This document shows, piece after piece, positions 1 through 8,195 of a stretch of 64,000 bases of DNA (positions are counted from its first letter, which is position 1; each line of letters opens with the position of its first letter). The stretch is from UBA4781 sp963556045 (lineage in GTDB: Bacteria; Chloroflexota; Anaerolineae; Anaerolineales; Anaerolineaceae), in NCBI GenBank assembly GCA_963556045.3, contig CAUVYA020000002.1, positions 992,001-1,056,000 on the forward strand, read 5' to 3'. The notes under the pieces are model-generated. The model saw only the letters and a list, made by a program, of their open reading frames with translations. It ran no database searches and had not been told where the DNA came from. Made by a program: the position numbers and the translations under genes.

Positions 1-1
1 T

Positions 2-760
2 GTGTACGGTCCGATTTATACCTGCGCAGCCGGCGTCAATATTTTCAAAGCCGTTCAACATGCCGACCGCGGGTCAGGCGTGGTTCTGCTGGTTTCCAAC
101 CACAGCGGCGACGTTCTCAATGCCCGCCTGGCAGCCCGAAGAGCCGAACAGGCAGGCATTCCGTTTGAAATGGTGCTATGCAGTGATGATGTCGCAACTG
201 CACCGCGCTCACAGATCCTTGAGAGACGCGGGCTGGGGGGACTGTTGTTCGCCCTCAAGATCGGTGGAGCGGCAGCCGAACGCGGAGATGACCTGCATTC
301 AGTGGCTTCCCTGATGAGAGCGACCAATGAACGCACCGCTTCCTTATCGGTGGCGCTCAATCCCTCTTCCGAAACCGAACCAGATCATCTGGAGATCGGG
401 ACCGGTGTACACGGAGAAGCGGGCGTGTACAGCGGCACCTTGAAGAGTGCGGATGATGTCGTCAAGTTAGTGATGGAAAAGCTGATCAAGGATCTGGAGA
501 ACTTCTCGGAAAGAAGATACCTGATCTTTCTCAACGGCTCAGGGGGAACCTCCTTAATGGAACTGCATATCCTGTTTCAGAAAGCCTATGACCTGCTGAT
601 GCAATACGGTATCCAGCCAGCCGGATCGGTAGTGGGTTCTTTTTTCACCACCGCCGATACCAAAGGCTTTTCCATCTCCTTATGTGTTTTAACAGATGAA
701 ATGGAAATGTTATGGAATGAACCGGCTGGCGGACCATGTTTCCACTGGCCTTATGAATAG
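2..760 (+). CDS. Dihydroxyacetone kinase DhaK-like (Dak1 domain), 5' truncated by window edge
   Basis: This is the C-terminal 252 residues of a Dak1 (DhaK) domain protein, which is normally about 330-350 residues; the N-terminal part lies before base 1. DhaK proteins bind dihydroxyacetone or a related ketose through a covalent hemiaminal to a histidine. The expected histidine is present at fragment residue 137 in the stretch GTGVHGEAGV, and the family GSGG signature follows near residue 180. No Dak2/DhaL ATP-binding domain is attached, so a separate DhaL should lie upstream, outside the window. Only 20 bases separate it from the isomerase gene, so it is part of a sugar operon. The substrate could be dihydroxyacetone or a C4 ketose such as erythrulose, since Dak1 kinases for erythrulose are known. 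The first codon seen here (GTG) is not the true start. Confidence 0.85.
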   Translation: MYGPIYTCAAGVNIFKAVQHADRGSGVVLLVSNHSGDVLNARLAARRAEQAGIPFEMVLCSDDVATAPRSQILERRGLGGLLFALKIGGAAAERGDDLHSVASLMRATNERTASLSVALNPSSETEPDHLEIGTGVHGEAGVYSGTLKSADDVVKLVMEKLIKDLENFSERRYLIFLNGSGGTSLMELHILFQKAYDLLMQYGIQPAGSVVGSFFTTADTKGFSISLCVLTDEMEMLWNEPAGGPCFHWPYE

Positions 761-780
761 ATGATCCTGGAGAAATGAAG

Positions 781-2190
781 ATGACAGACAGAAAGCGAGT
801 AAAGATCGGTCTGGTCGGGTTTATGACCAATCCTTTTCGAGGTCCGAAAGAAACCTATTTCAGCGAAGACGCGCGAGCGCTAACGGAAATCGCCCAAAAA
901 AGAGAAGCGGATGTGATCGTTTTTGAAAAAGGCGTGTATGACCTGGCAACAGCCCAGCAAGCCGCGCAGGAATTTCAACGTCAAGAGGTAGATCTGGTTC
1001 TCATTCAGGCAAGTTCGTTCTCCGGCGGTGCATTCATTTATCCATTTCTGGCAATTGATGCCCATATCGCTCTGTGGGCGATCCCGGAAGGTGATCCCAC
1101 CGAAGAAGGTGGTCTGCCGTTGAATTCCTTCACCGCCATGAATATGTATAACAGTCTTATCAAGACACGCACCGAAAAGAAAAAGGAACCGATCCAATGG
1201 TTCTTTGGCAGAGCAGGGGAAGAACAATTTATCGAACGGTTTGACGCTCTTGTTCGCGCCCTCTATACAGTTATCAATCTGAAGGGAGCACGTATTGCAC
1301 TGGTCGGGGGAGTAGCACCGGGCTTTGATAATCTCATCGTTGATCCCAAAAAATTGCAGAAGAAAACCGGCGTCAAGCTGGTGGAATTTGACCTGGAGCA
1401 CGTATACGCCCTGGCTGATTCCATTTCAGATGCAGAACGCATTGATCGCTATTATCAAAAAATGATCAACCAATCCAAAACCTACTCTGCGAACATGGAA
1501 AAATATTTTAAGGAGACAGCTCGCTTTCAGGCAGCCTTCCATCTATTGGTCGAAGAGAATGAGCTGGATGCCGTAGCGGTGAGCTGCTGGCCCCAATTCC
1601 AGACAGATCGCCACTTAGGGGTTTGCACTCTGCTGGGACAACTGAATGATGATATGATCGTCACATCCTGCGAAGGGGATATTCCCGGAGCGCTGGGGAT
1701 GCTGAGCCTGCATCTGTTGAGTCTCGGGAAGGTCACCACCATTATGGATATGGTGACCATTGATCCGGCAGATGATAGCGTCTTATTATGGCATTGTGGA
1801 CCTACGGCGCCTTCCCTTTCCGACGAAAATGGGGTGGCAATGCAATCGTTATGGTTGTATGATTCTGACCCACACGCACCGCTGGGATTACACAATAATC
1901 TCAGATTAAAACCAGGAATCGCAACCGTACTCGGTTTCCATCCTGATTTCGAACATATCCTCACCTTCGAAGGAACGCTGGATAATAAAAAACCCTCCTA
2001 TATTGGAAGCAGCGCCTGGATGCGGGACTTTCAAATGGAAGGCAAACCGGTGGGATGCCTTGATATCGTTCAAACCATCATGGAATCCGGATACCAGCAT
2101 CATTATCCGCTGGTGCATGGAACTTACGAAACGGCAGCCCATGATCTGGCACGACTTCTCGGAATAAACATACTTAACAGTAGCTCATAA
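781..2190 (+). CDS. L-fucose/L-arabinose isomerase family protein (sugar isomerase)
   Basis: This protein of about 469 residues belongs to the FucI/AraA-type ketol isomerase fold (COG2407-like). It shows the conserved CEGD metal/catalytic motif with Glu at residue 298, followed by a TIMDMVTID segment carrying the second acidic ligand, a WHCG motif and a C-terminal HHYPLVHG segment with histidines. The family interconverts aldoses and ketoses using a divalent metal. Two ATG codons compete. The one at 781 lies 8 bases after GGAG and is preferred over 775, which is only 2 bases from it. It sits between a DhaK-type kinase and a class II aldolase, implying aldose to ketose conversion before cleavage and kinase steps. 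The sugar cannot be read from the sequence. Related family members act on fucose, arabinose, xylulose-type sugars and sulfoquinovose. Confidence 0.8.
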   Translation: MTDRKRVKIGLVGFMTNPFRGPKETYFSEDARALTEIAQKREADVIVFEKGVYDLATAQQAAQEFQRQEVDLVLIQASSFSGGAFIYPFLAIDAHIALWAIPEGDPTEEGGLPLNSFTAMNMYNSLIKTRTEKKKEPIQWFFGRAGEEQFIERFDALVRALYTVINLKGARIALVGGVAPGFDNLIVDPKKLQKKTGVKLVEFDLEHVYALADSISDAERIDRYYQKMINQSKTYSANMEKYFKETARFQAAFHLLVEENELDAVAVSCWPQFQTDRHLGVCTLLGQLNDDMIVTSCEGDIPGALGMLSLHLLSLGKVTTIMDMVTIDPADDSVLLWHCGPTAPSLSDENGVAMQSLWLYDSDPHAPLGLHNNLRLKPGIATVLGFHPDFEHILTFEGTLDNKKPSYIGSSAWMRDFQMEGKPVGCLDIVQTIMESGYQHHYPLVHGTYETAAHDLARLLGINILNSSS

Positions 2191-2218
2191 TGAAATCAGA
2201 TTGAACAGGAGATTTTTA

Positions 2219-3088
2219 ATGCTATTAACCTTAACAGATATACTTTCCATGGCACAAAGACATTCGTATGCGGTGCTTGCTCCTGATTTTTTCAATCTTG
2301 ATTTCGCACAGGTATTACTGGATTCCGCGCTTGAGAAACAGGCTCCCCTGATCCTTAGCTACTGTCATACTTCCTATAATACTTTCGAACTGGATGATAT
2401 AGATCAGTGTATCGGTATTGTTCGTGACCTGTGCAGCCAATACACGCTCCCGATCGCCCTGCATCTGGATCATGCAGAAAACATCGAGACCATCCACAAA
2501 TATCTCGATCTCGGATTTTCATCGGTTATGATCGACGCCAGCACACATCCCTTTGAGGAAAACATCCGCATCACACAACAGGTAGTTGAGCTTGCACGTG
2601 CCTATCATGCCAGTGTGGAAGCAGAATTGGGGCACGTTGGAAATGGGAGCGATTACCTTATCAACGATCCCACCGCACAGGCGCTGACAAACCTGGAACA
2701 AGTACAGGAATTCATACAGCGCACCCATGTAGACGCACTCGCCATTTCCATCGGAACCCAGCACGGATTCTACAAAGGCACGGATGGATTGCATCTCGAT
2801 CTGTTGGAGAGAATTGCGAATGCCACCAGCACACCGCTCGTGCTGCACGGCACCTCGGGTACAGATCACGTACAATTGAAAAAAGCCGTGGAAAAAGGCA
2901 TTCGCAAGTTGAATATTTTCACAGAATTATTCGCTGTCTACCTCCAGGCATCCGACCAAGTTCAACCAGATAACCTGGAAGATATTCACAGAATGAACGT
3001 AGCACGCCGAAATGCCATCTTCAGTAAACTGGAGATATTCTATGAGATCAGCGGCAGCATTGGAAAAGCTAAAGACTTTTCTCTCTAG
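2219..3088 (+). CDS. Class II (zinc) ketose aldolase, FbaA/GatY/KbaY family
   Basis: This 289-residue class II aldolase has all the expected metal and catalytic positions: HLDH with Asp84 and His85, the EAELGHVG segment with glutamates near 134-136, IGTQHG with His182, and VLHGTSG with His210. Such enzymes split ketose phosphates into dihydroxyacetone phosphate and an aldehyde through a zinc enolate. The ATG at 2219 follows AGGAG by 7 bases, which is better than the upstream TTG at 2201. It lies 28 bases after the isomerase gene and ends the operon. In the common fructose- and tagatose-bisphosphate enzymes the histidine and glycine segments look alike, so substrate length and phosphorylation state cannot be assigned. 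It need not be the housekeeping fructose-bisphosphate aldolase because the neighbours are peripheral sugar genes. Confidence 0.85.
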   Translation: MLLTLTDILSMAQRHSYAVLAPDFFNLDFAQVLLDSALEKQAPLILSYCHTSYNTFELDDIDQCIGIVRDLCSQYTLPIALHLDHAENIETIHKYLDLGFSSVMIDASTHPFEENIRITQQVVELARAYHASVEAELGHVGNGSDYLINDPTAQALTNLEQVQEFIQRTHVDALAISIGTQHGFYKGTDGLHLDLLERIANATSTPLVLHGTSGTDHVQLKKAVEKGIRKLNIFTELFAVYLQASDQVQPDNLEDIHRMNVARRNAIFSKLEIFYEISGSIGKAKDFSL

Positions 3089-3188
3089 CCCGTAAAACAG
3101 CTTTACCCTTTTTATGAAAAACCAGCCCCTTTTTCATTCCAGATGTTTTATTTTCTATCAACATTCATAAAAGTTCTGCGCCCTGCAC

Positions 3189-4064
3189 TCACTGACACGT
3201 TACACTGAAATTGAAAGATCCGAAAGTCTGCTGGTTGGGTTCATCCACATGGATCTTGATCCAGTAATCTGACGAAAACGTGATCGTCCATGTGAAGTTT
3301 ACAGTTTTGGTTGATGCTATGTCAAAAACAAGCGAATCCTGAGCCTGCATTCCCAGGTCACTGGTTTCTACACGATAGCGTATCGTTCCAGGACCATTAG
3401 CAGTAAAAGAGACCTTCAACGGAATCTCAAGAGGGCAGCCGGTGGTATAACTAGCATTGAGATCAGTCGTAACACTGGTGATGGCAAATGGAGGGGTATT
3501 ATCAACCACCTCGATCTGCGCCCAGAAGTAGGTGAACAGATCTCCATCAGGAGCTTTGATATTCCAGTACCCCTTATACTTGCCGGCATCATTGGGAGCG
3601 GTCAGGTGAACGCTTAGATCAATGGTTTCCCCCGGTTTCACTTCCCGATCCAGGTAATAAGAGGTTTCCCCATTCATGCGATCGCCCTCATTGAAAACCA
3701 CGCGGTATGTTTTATCCCAGGTGCAGGAGCCATCATTGCGCATGGTCCACGTCTTCGTAAAGGGTTCGCCGGAATCGTACTGTTTATCATCCGAGATGTT
3801 CTCGGCGATGAACTTTGCCTTATTGCATGGCAGCGGCGTCTTTGTTGGTTCCTGTGGTTCGGGAGGATCATTTTGCTGCTGTTCTTGAGCAGGTTGATTG
3901 TTAGGTTGAGACTGCTGCTGTGGTTCAGAGGCTTCGTTCAATACGATAGGTGTCACATTGGTATTAACACTGGCAGAATCATTCCCTGTTTCTACAGTAA
4001 TACAGGATGATAGCAGTAAAAATCCCAGCAGGGTTATTATCAAATAGCCATAATTGCATTTCAT
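3189..4064 (-). CDS. Lipoprotein with NBR1-type Ig-like domain
   Basis: This is a secreted lipoprotein of about 291 residues. A hydrophobic signal peptide ends in the lipobox-like LLSSC, followed by a Gln/Pro/Asn-rich linker. A domain then begins near CNKAKFIAENISDD and contains TWTMRNDGSCTWD, typical of the NBR1 central (FW) Ig-like domain that is common in surface proteins of Anaerolineae. A second beta-rich segment follows to the C-terminus. The start was placed at 4064 because GAGAGG lies 6 bases upstream; the adjacent ATG at 4067 is also possible. It probably sits on the outer face of the cytoplasmic membrane. No enzyme motif is visible, so a binding or structural role is the most that can be said. 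It converges with the aldolase operon. Confidence 0.75.
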   Translation of the reverse strand: MKCNYGYLIITLLGFLLLSSCITVETGNDSASVNTNVTPIVLNEASEPQQQSQPNNQPAQEQQQNDPPEPQEPTKTPLPCNKAKFIAENISDDKQYDSGEPFTKTWTMRNDGSCTWDKTYRVVFNEGDRMNGETSYYLDREVKPGETIDLSVHLTAPNDAGKYKGYWNIKAPDGDLFTYFWAQIEVVDNTPPFAITSVTTDLNASYTTGCPLEIPLKVSFTANGPGTIRYRVETSDLGMQAQDSLVFDIASTKTVNFTWTITFSSDYWIKIHVDEPNQQTFGSFNFSVTCQ

Positions 4065-4200
4065 CATAAACCTCTCTTCTGTATGATCACCTCGTGGTAA
4101 GAAAGTACCGTAGATCATTAGATTTAATACGCTTATTATGGAGGAAATTAATTAGAAATTCAAGATATTTTTGAACCCTTTGAAAGGAAATTATGGACAC

Positions 4201-5892
4201 TTACTCAAACGAAGGATCGATAACGCTATTCTTCCAATCATCAATCCAGCTCATCAATTCACTGCCCGGCATCGGTTTGCCCATGAGAAATCCCTGACCA
4301 TAGGTACAACCTTCATGAAGCAGCCAGTCATAATCAACCTGTGATTCGATCCCTTCCGCTACGGTTTCAACCTCGATGGATCTTGCCAGTGAGAGCGCCA
4401 TTCGTACGATCTTCTGGTTCTTGACCGAGCTGTGTACATCCGTTATAAATCGGCGGTCGATCTTCAGGTGGTCAACCGGCAGTATCTGCACATAGCCAAG
4501 CGATGAATATCCCGTTCCAAAATCATCCATCGCGATCAATGACCCCATTTCCTTTAATTGATTGATAGCGACTCTTGAATTTTCAATGTCTTTCATAATA
4601 GCAGTTTCCGTGATCTCGAAAACGATACGCCCGGCATCAATTTGATACGTATTCAGTAACTTTTCGAATTTATTGATCCAGCTGTCATCAAGCAATAATC
4701 GTGTAGATAGATTGATCGTCAGCGTGCCTTTAAAATCTTCCCATTGTACCAACTGCTTTAACGCTACTTCCATCTCCCAATCATGGATGGAATAGAGCAA
4801 GGATGTGTGCTCCAGGTTTGGGAGAAATTCCAGGGGTGGGATCATACCGTAATCATGATGCTTCCAGCGCAATAAAGCTTCTACACTCTTTATTTCCCGG
4901 TCCTGCAGGCGAACAATAGGCTGATAATGAAGTGAAAATTCATGCTGATCCAGTCCCCATAAAACATCGCCAAGAAGAACCTGACTGGTACGGGCACTAT
5001 CGAATTCCTCCAAATGGTATTCCCATGCCTTTATTTCTTTTTCACTGGCAATTTGCGCTGCTACGGTTGCTTTCTGCACGAAATATGTCGGAGATATTTG
5101 ACTGACCTTGTCTATGGCAATGCCGGTGCTGATATTTATAAAAACGGGTACGCGATTGATCTCAAAAGGCGTTTTCAATGCGTCATAAATCGCATCTGCG
5201 ATTTTTTGGCAGCACTCCTCTTCGTTCTCATCAACTTTATAGAGAATACAAAGGGAATAGGGAAGAATTTGGTATACCTTTTGCTTGCCTGCCGTCGCCC
5301 GTACTAATCGCTCCGCGACTTTCATATTTAATCGGTCGATCTCATCTGTCTCCAAAATGCGCGTGATCTTGGCATGATTATCTAAAAATATCACAAAAAG
5401 TGCATAACGGATATTGGGATCACATTTCTCTATGATCTTATCGAGATCAATAAGCAGGTGTTCCCGATTGGGTAAATTCGTATGGCGATTGAATAATGCC
5501 AGTCGCTTTAATTCTTCGATCTGTTTTTTCACAAGCGAAAAAATATATCCTTGAATAATACCCACTACTGTAAAAATACCCATGCGATACATCCAGTTGA
5601 TAGTGGTTTGCATCTCCCCCGTCACCACATTCAACGGCATCAGAGGACCCAGCACCAGACCAGCAATCAATCCCACAACGATACCTCCTGGCACATTGAA
5701 AAAATAGGCTGCCAGCATGATCGCGATGTACATGGTATGAGAATATACGTACTTGATCCCCCCGGTGGCATACACAAAAAAACCCGATCCGATGATAATG
5801 ACTGCAATGATAACGATCTGCCATCCCTTCGCCATTTGTGTCGGCGACGAGACCAGGTTTTTGATCTTTTGATCCGAATATCTGATCTTCAA
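4201..5892 (-). CDS. Membrane-bound EAL-domain cyclic di-GMP phosphodiesterase with degenerate GGDEF
   Basis: This is a 563-residue membrane signalling protein. Residues about 22-120 form four or so hydrophobic segments. A GGDEF-like domain (about 130-300) has no GGDEF motif; the corresponding place reads QILPYSLCILYKV, so cyclase activity is not expected. The EAL domain (about 305-555) looks intact: Glu338 in SVEALLRW, Asn394, EITE near 426-429, DDFGTGYSS with Asp456/Asp457, Lys477 and Asp479 in LKIDR, AEGIE with Glu513, and GQGF with Gln533. These positions bind metal and c-di-GMP in active enzymes, so hydrolysis to pGpG is predicted. The start is a TTG at 5892 preceded by AGGGA at 5 bases; no ATG in the first 19 codons has a ribosome site. 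The gene stands alone. Confidence 0.88.
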   Translation of the reverse strand: MKIRYSDQKIKNLVSSPTQMAKGWQIVIIAVIIIGSGFFVYATGGIKYVYSHTMYIAIMLAAYFFNVPGGIVVGLIAGLVLGPLMPLNVVTGEMQTTINWMYRMGIFTVVGIIQGYIFSLVKKQIEELKRLALFNRHTNLPNREHLLIDLDKIIEKCDPNIRYALFVIFLDNHAKITRILETDEIDRLNMKVAERLVRATAGKQKVYQILPYSLCILYKVDENEEECCQKIADAIYDALKTPFEINRVPVFINISTGIAIDKVSQISPTYFVQKATVAAQIASEKEIKAWEYHLEEFDSARTSQVLLGDVLWGLDQHEFSLHYQPIVRLQDREIKSVEALLRWKHHDYGMIPPLEFLPNLEHTSLLYSIHDWEMEVALKQLVQWEDFKGTLTINLSTRLLLDDSWINKFEKLLNTYQIDAGRIVFEITETAIMKDIENSRVAINQLKEMGSLIAMDDFGTGYSSLGYVQILPVDHLKIDRRFITDVHSSVKNQKIVRMALSLARSIEVETVAEGIESQVDYDWLLHEGCTYGQGFLMGKPMPGSELMSWIDDWKNSVIDPSFE

Positions 5893-6291
5893 AAGAATCC
5901 CTTTTTTTTTCCTTATTAAGGAACAGTTGTATAAACAATCAATATTTATTGTATAACATATACGAAAGAAAAACAGTAGCTACATAAATAGGTACTCGAT
6001 CAGACATCGACTCATAATAAGTATTGAATAGATTATTAGAATAAATAGTTCGGAGGGAATTGTGAAGATCAGTCTCTTTGCAGCGTACGCCGGAGTGTAA
6101 AGAAATCGGAGACTTGCCTGGCACCCTGATCCTTTTCAAGAAAACAGACAAGACAGTGCGTACCATGAACGGTACGCACTGTTTCATATCACAGTCTGAT
6201 ACTTCCATCGCGTGTTGAAAGCCAGGTCCCTTACAATACCTGCAATAAAGTTCTTTATTACAAAGAAGTATTGTGTCTTTCTGAAGTTGTG
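5893..6291. other. Non-coding stretch with hairpins between two minus-strand genes
   Basis: No convincing gene is present in these 399 bases. An A/T-rich part (5900-6060) precedes the EAL gene. Then a block at 6067-6130 contains an inverted repeat (AGTCTC at 6071-6076 with GAGACT at 6109-6114) and an outer GATCAG/CTGATC pair that would compete with it. A strong hairpin follows at 6153-6182. An 89-codon open frame on the minus strand at 5939-6208 runs straight through the hairpin and has no family resemblance, so it was not called. Confidence 0.5.
6153..6182. terminator. 12-bp perfect hairpin, terminator-like
   Basis: The arms ACAGTGCGTACC and GGTACGCACTGT pair perfectly over 12 bases around the six-base loop ATGAAC. 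Only a short TTTC follows on the plus strand and no clear U-tract on the minus strand. It could end transcripts from the zinc-ribbon pair or be a protein-binding palindrome. Confidence 0.45.
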
Positions 6292-6810
6292 TTATTTACT
6301 GTTGACAATACTGAGGTGATATTTTTCCATTTCGTTGAGTTCCAGGTCTTTTTTCTCCAGTGCTGTTAACTCGGCGTGAATTATCTTTAGATCCTTCAAA
6401 TAAGGATCGTTTCCGAATATCGCTCTTTCCTCGCGCTTAATCATTTTTTCACAATTCGCTCTGAAAAGAGTCGGTTTAAATTTGATCTCTCCACTTTGGA
6501 GACGATCCATTTCATTATTTATCAGCATTTTTCCACTATTAGTAGACAATGATTCCGCGATCTCAACAAAAAGAGTGACCAATGATTCTTTTTCTTTATT
6601 TATGCGTATTAAAGCCAATTCGGAGGCAGTTTTATCGCTAGAAACCGCAATCTTTTTAATTCCTTCGGATAATACCTTGATGGATACTGCACCTTCATTG
6701 AAGGATATTAAATATTCCGACCCACAAAATTGGCACAATACCTGATCCGCATCCTTATTGATCTGTATTTTCCCACCACAATTTTTACAGGTCATGCTAA
6801 ATACATCCAT
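6292..6810 (-). CDS. Zinc-ribbon protein of unknown function
   Basis: This 172-residue protein has an N-terminal zinc ribbon formed by Cys8, Cys11, Cys26 and Cys29 (CKNC and CQFC pairs) and a charged, mostly helical remainder with a Glu/Lys-rich C-terminus. I do not recognise a family beyond the ribbon. GAGGAA lies 5-6 bases before the ATG. It is 51 bases downstream of another zinc-ribbon gene on the same strand and the two probably form an operon. Its coding sequence is richer in A/T and lysine than the window average, which may hint at a different origin. Zinc ribbons of this kind often bind nucleic acid or partner proteins, but no function can be assigned. Confidence 0.6.
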   Translation of the reverse strand: MDVFSMTCKNCGGKIQINKDADQVLCQFCGSEYLISFNEGAVSIKVLSEGIKKIAVSSDKTASELALIRINKEKESLVTLFVEIAESLSTNSGKMLINNEMDRLQSGEIKFKPTLFRANCEKMIKREERAIFGNDPYLKDLKIIHAELTALEKKDLELNEMEKYHLSIVNSK

Positions 6811-6861
6811 CAGATTTCCTCACAAATCGTGTATAAATTCATCATTAATCCTTTTCAGTCT

Positions 6862-7758
6862 TTATTCGAGCAAGCCTTTAAATTTTTCGATCATATCTAT
6901 TGATTTTATTGTTGAACCGCAAGCCGGGCATTTGAACATGGTACCACCGGATGGAATGTCGCAGCTATGTCCACATTGAGGACATTGGATGGCTTGAAGC
7001 TGAATACCTTTACTGCCTAATTGGTCAATAATGGAATTGAAGTCAACATCAATATTGATGATCTTCTGAGTCTTTGTAACAAGGAGTTTATCGGTGTATT
7101 TATGTTCTTTTCGATCAATAAAACCATCATAGAATTTCGCCTCAATATTGCTCGATATCATATCTTCAACATCCGTCACCCAATTCTGCTCACCATGAAG
7201 AAATTCTAGGCATGGATCAAGGAGAGCCAGGTCAGATCGATACTCTTCCACAAAAGGAACCACTTCCAGAGACCCACCTGTGCGACACCTGTCATGCATC
7301 GCTTTGAAAAAACGAAAATTAGCCAACTGCCTTTGCATCGTTTCGCCATGGATCCTCTCCCACTCCTTTAAAAAAGATTGGAGAACCTCATCTTTCACTT
7401 TTGAGAATTTTACGAGAGTTGGTTTGGTTTTATTGACATACGCAATTTCCACACAGGAGTACCCGGATGAACCGAGCAAACTCTTTTCCTCATGATACGA
7501 AATCTTCTCAAGATAATGAAGACCATCCATTCGCTTGGGATTAAAACGAACCATATTCTGCTTATATTCCGGGCAATAATAGGGAATAAAGAAATTGATC
7601 TCTTTTTTTTCCCTTTGATTCTTCTGAAAATAAAAGATGATCATGGGAAATATTTCTTTCTCAACAGCAGTTCTCATGGTCCAAATGCCGCCCATATCAT
7701 TCCCGTCAAAATTAAGTTTCCCGCTAACTTCAATATCTCCAAAGACCATCTTTTCCAC
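6862..7758 (-). CDS. Unknown protein with C-terminal zinc ribbon
   Basis: This 298-residue protein is unrecognised over its first 250 residues. It ends in a zinc ribbon with Cys259/Cys262 and Cys277/Cys280 (CPQC and CPAC pairs), resembling the short ribbon at the start of the next gene. The body is mixed alpha/beta in appearance, with many aromatic and charged residues and no signal peptide or membrane segment. The start is GTG at 7758 with GAGGTG five bases upstream. It is the first gene of a two-gene unit with the ribbon protein at 6292-6810. The pairing of a C-terminal ribbon with an N-terminal ribbon suggests that the two proteins work together. Coding composition is A/T-rich compared with the flanks. 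Confidence 0.6.
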   Translation of the reverse strand: MEKMVFGDIEVSGKLNFDGNDMGGIWTMRTAVEKEIFPMIIFYFQKNQREKKEINFFIPYYCPEYKQNMVRFNPKRMDGLHYLEKISYHEEKSLLGSSGYSCVEIAYVNKTKPTLVKFSKVKDEVLQSFLKEWERIHGETMQRQLANFRFFKAMHDRCRTGGSLEVVPFVEEYRSDLALLDPCLEFLHGEQNWVTDVEDMISSNIEAKFYDGFIDRKEHKYTDKLLVTKTQKIINIDVDFNSIIDQLGSKGIQLQAIQCPQCGHSCDIPSGGTMFKCPACGSTIKSIDMIEKFKGLLE

Positions 7759-8033
7759 AGCATCACCTCATGAACGATTTTGAAGCATGAACTGCAATGA
7801 TTATATACAGGATTTTCAAAAGGGAATATGAAAAACGGTCACTGGCTTAATATACTTTTCTCCACCAAAACCATATTGCATTTTCACTTTTTCGATAGAA
7901 CTTCCCCTGAAGGATCATGATGAACGATAGAACAATATCCAAATCTTTAGGAAAAACCTGACAACCATTCAGCCGCTCTGAAAAACGACGCTGCCCCCAG
8001 CAGGTTATTTTGACTTCTCATTTAAAACACAAG

Positions 8034-8118
8034 TAGCGCGGGTGGGACTCGAACCCACAAGGGTGTGAACCCGGAGGATTTTAAGTCCTCTGCGTCTGCC
8101 TAATTCCGCCACCGCGCC
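8034..8118 (-). tRNA. tRNA-Leu (anticodon TAA)
   Basis: A complete class II tRNA of 85 bases is read on the minus strand. The acceptor arms are GGCGCGG and CCGCGCT with a terminal G-U pair, and the discriminator is A. The anticodon stem GAGGA/TCCTC encloses CTTAAAA, giving anticodon TAA. There is a long variable arm and a T-arm GTGGG-TTCGAGT-CCCAC. The 3' CCA is not encoded. It lies 77 bases after the PHP gene in the same direction. Confidence 0.95.
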
Positions 8119-8195
8119 ACGAGTTTTTCTATTTTACTTCAAATCATCTCCCTTTCAAAGGGAAATTTTTCATTACTTCAAAATAGGTGATCTGT

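Noticed and set aside
880..1401. 173-codon minus-strand frame opposite the isomerase
   Set aside because: Antisense to an intact conserved enzyme, with no start signal.
3089..3107. Weak hairpin GTAAA-ACAGC-TTTAC followed by T-rich sequence after the aldolase gene
   Set aside because: The five-base A/T stem is too weak to call a terminator.
5939..6208. 89-codon minus-strand frame in the 400-base gap
   Set aside because: It runs through the strong hairpin at 6153-6182 and shows no domain or good ribosome site.
7990..8012. Short CTGC/GCAG hairpin after tRNA-Leu
   Set aside because: Only four base pairs; could be chance.
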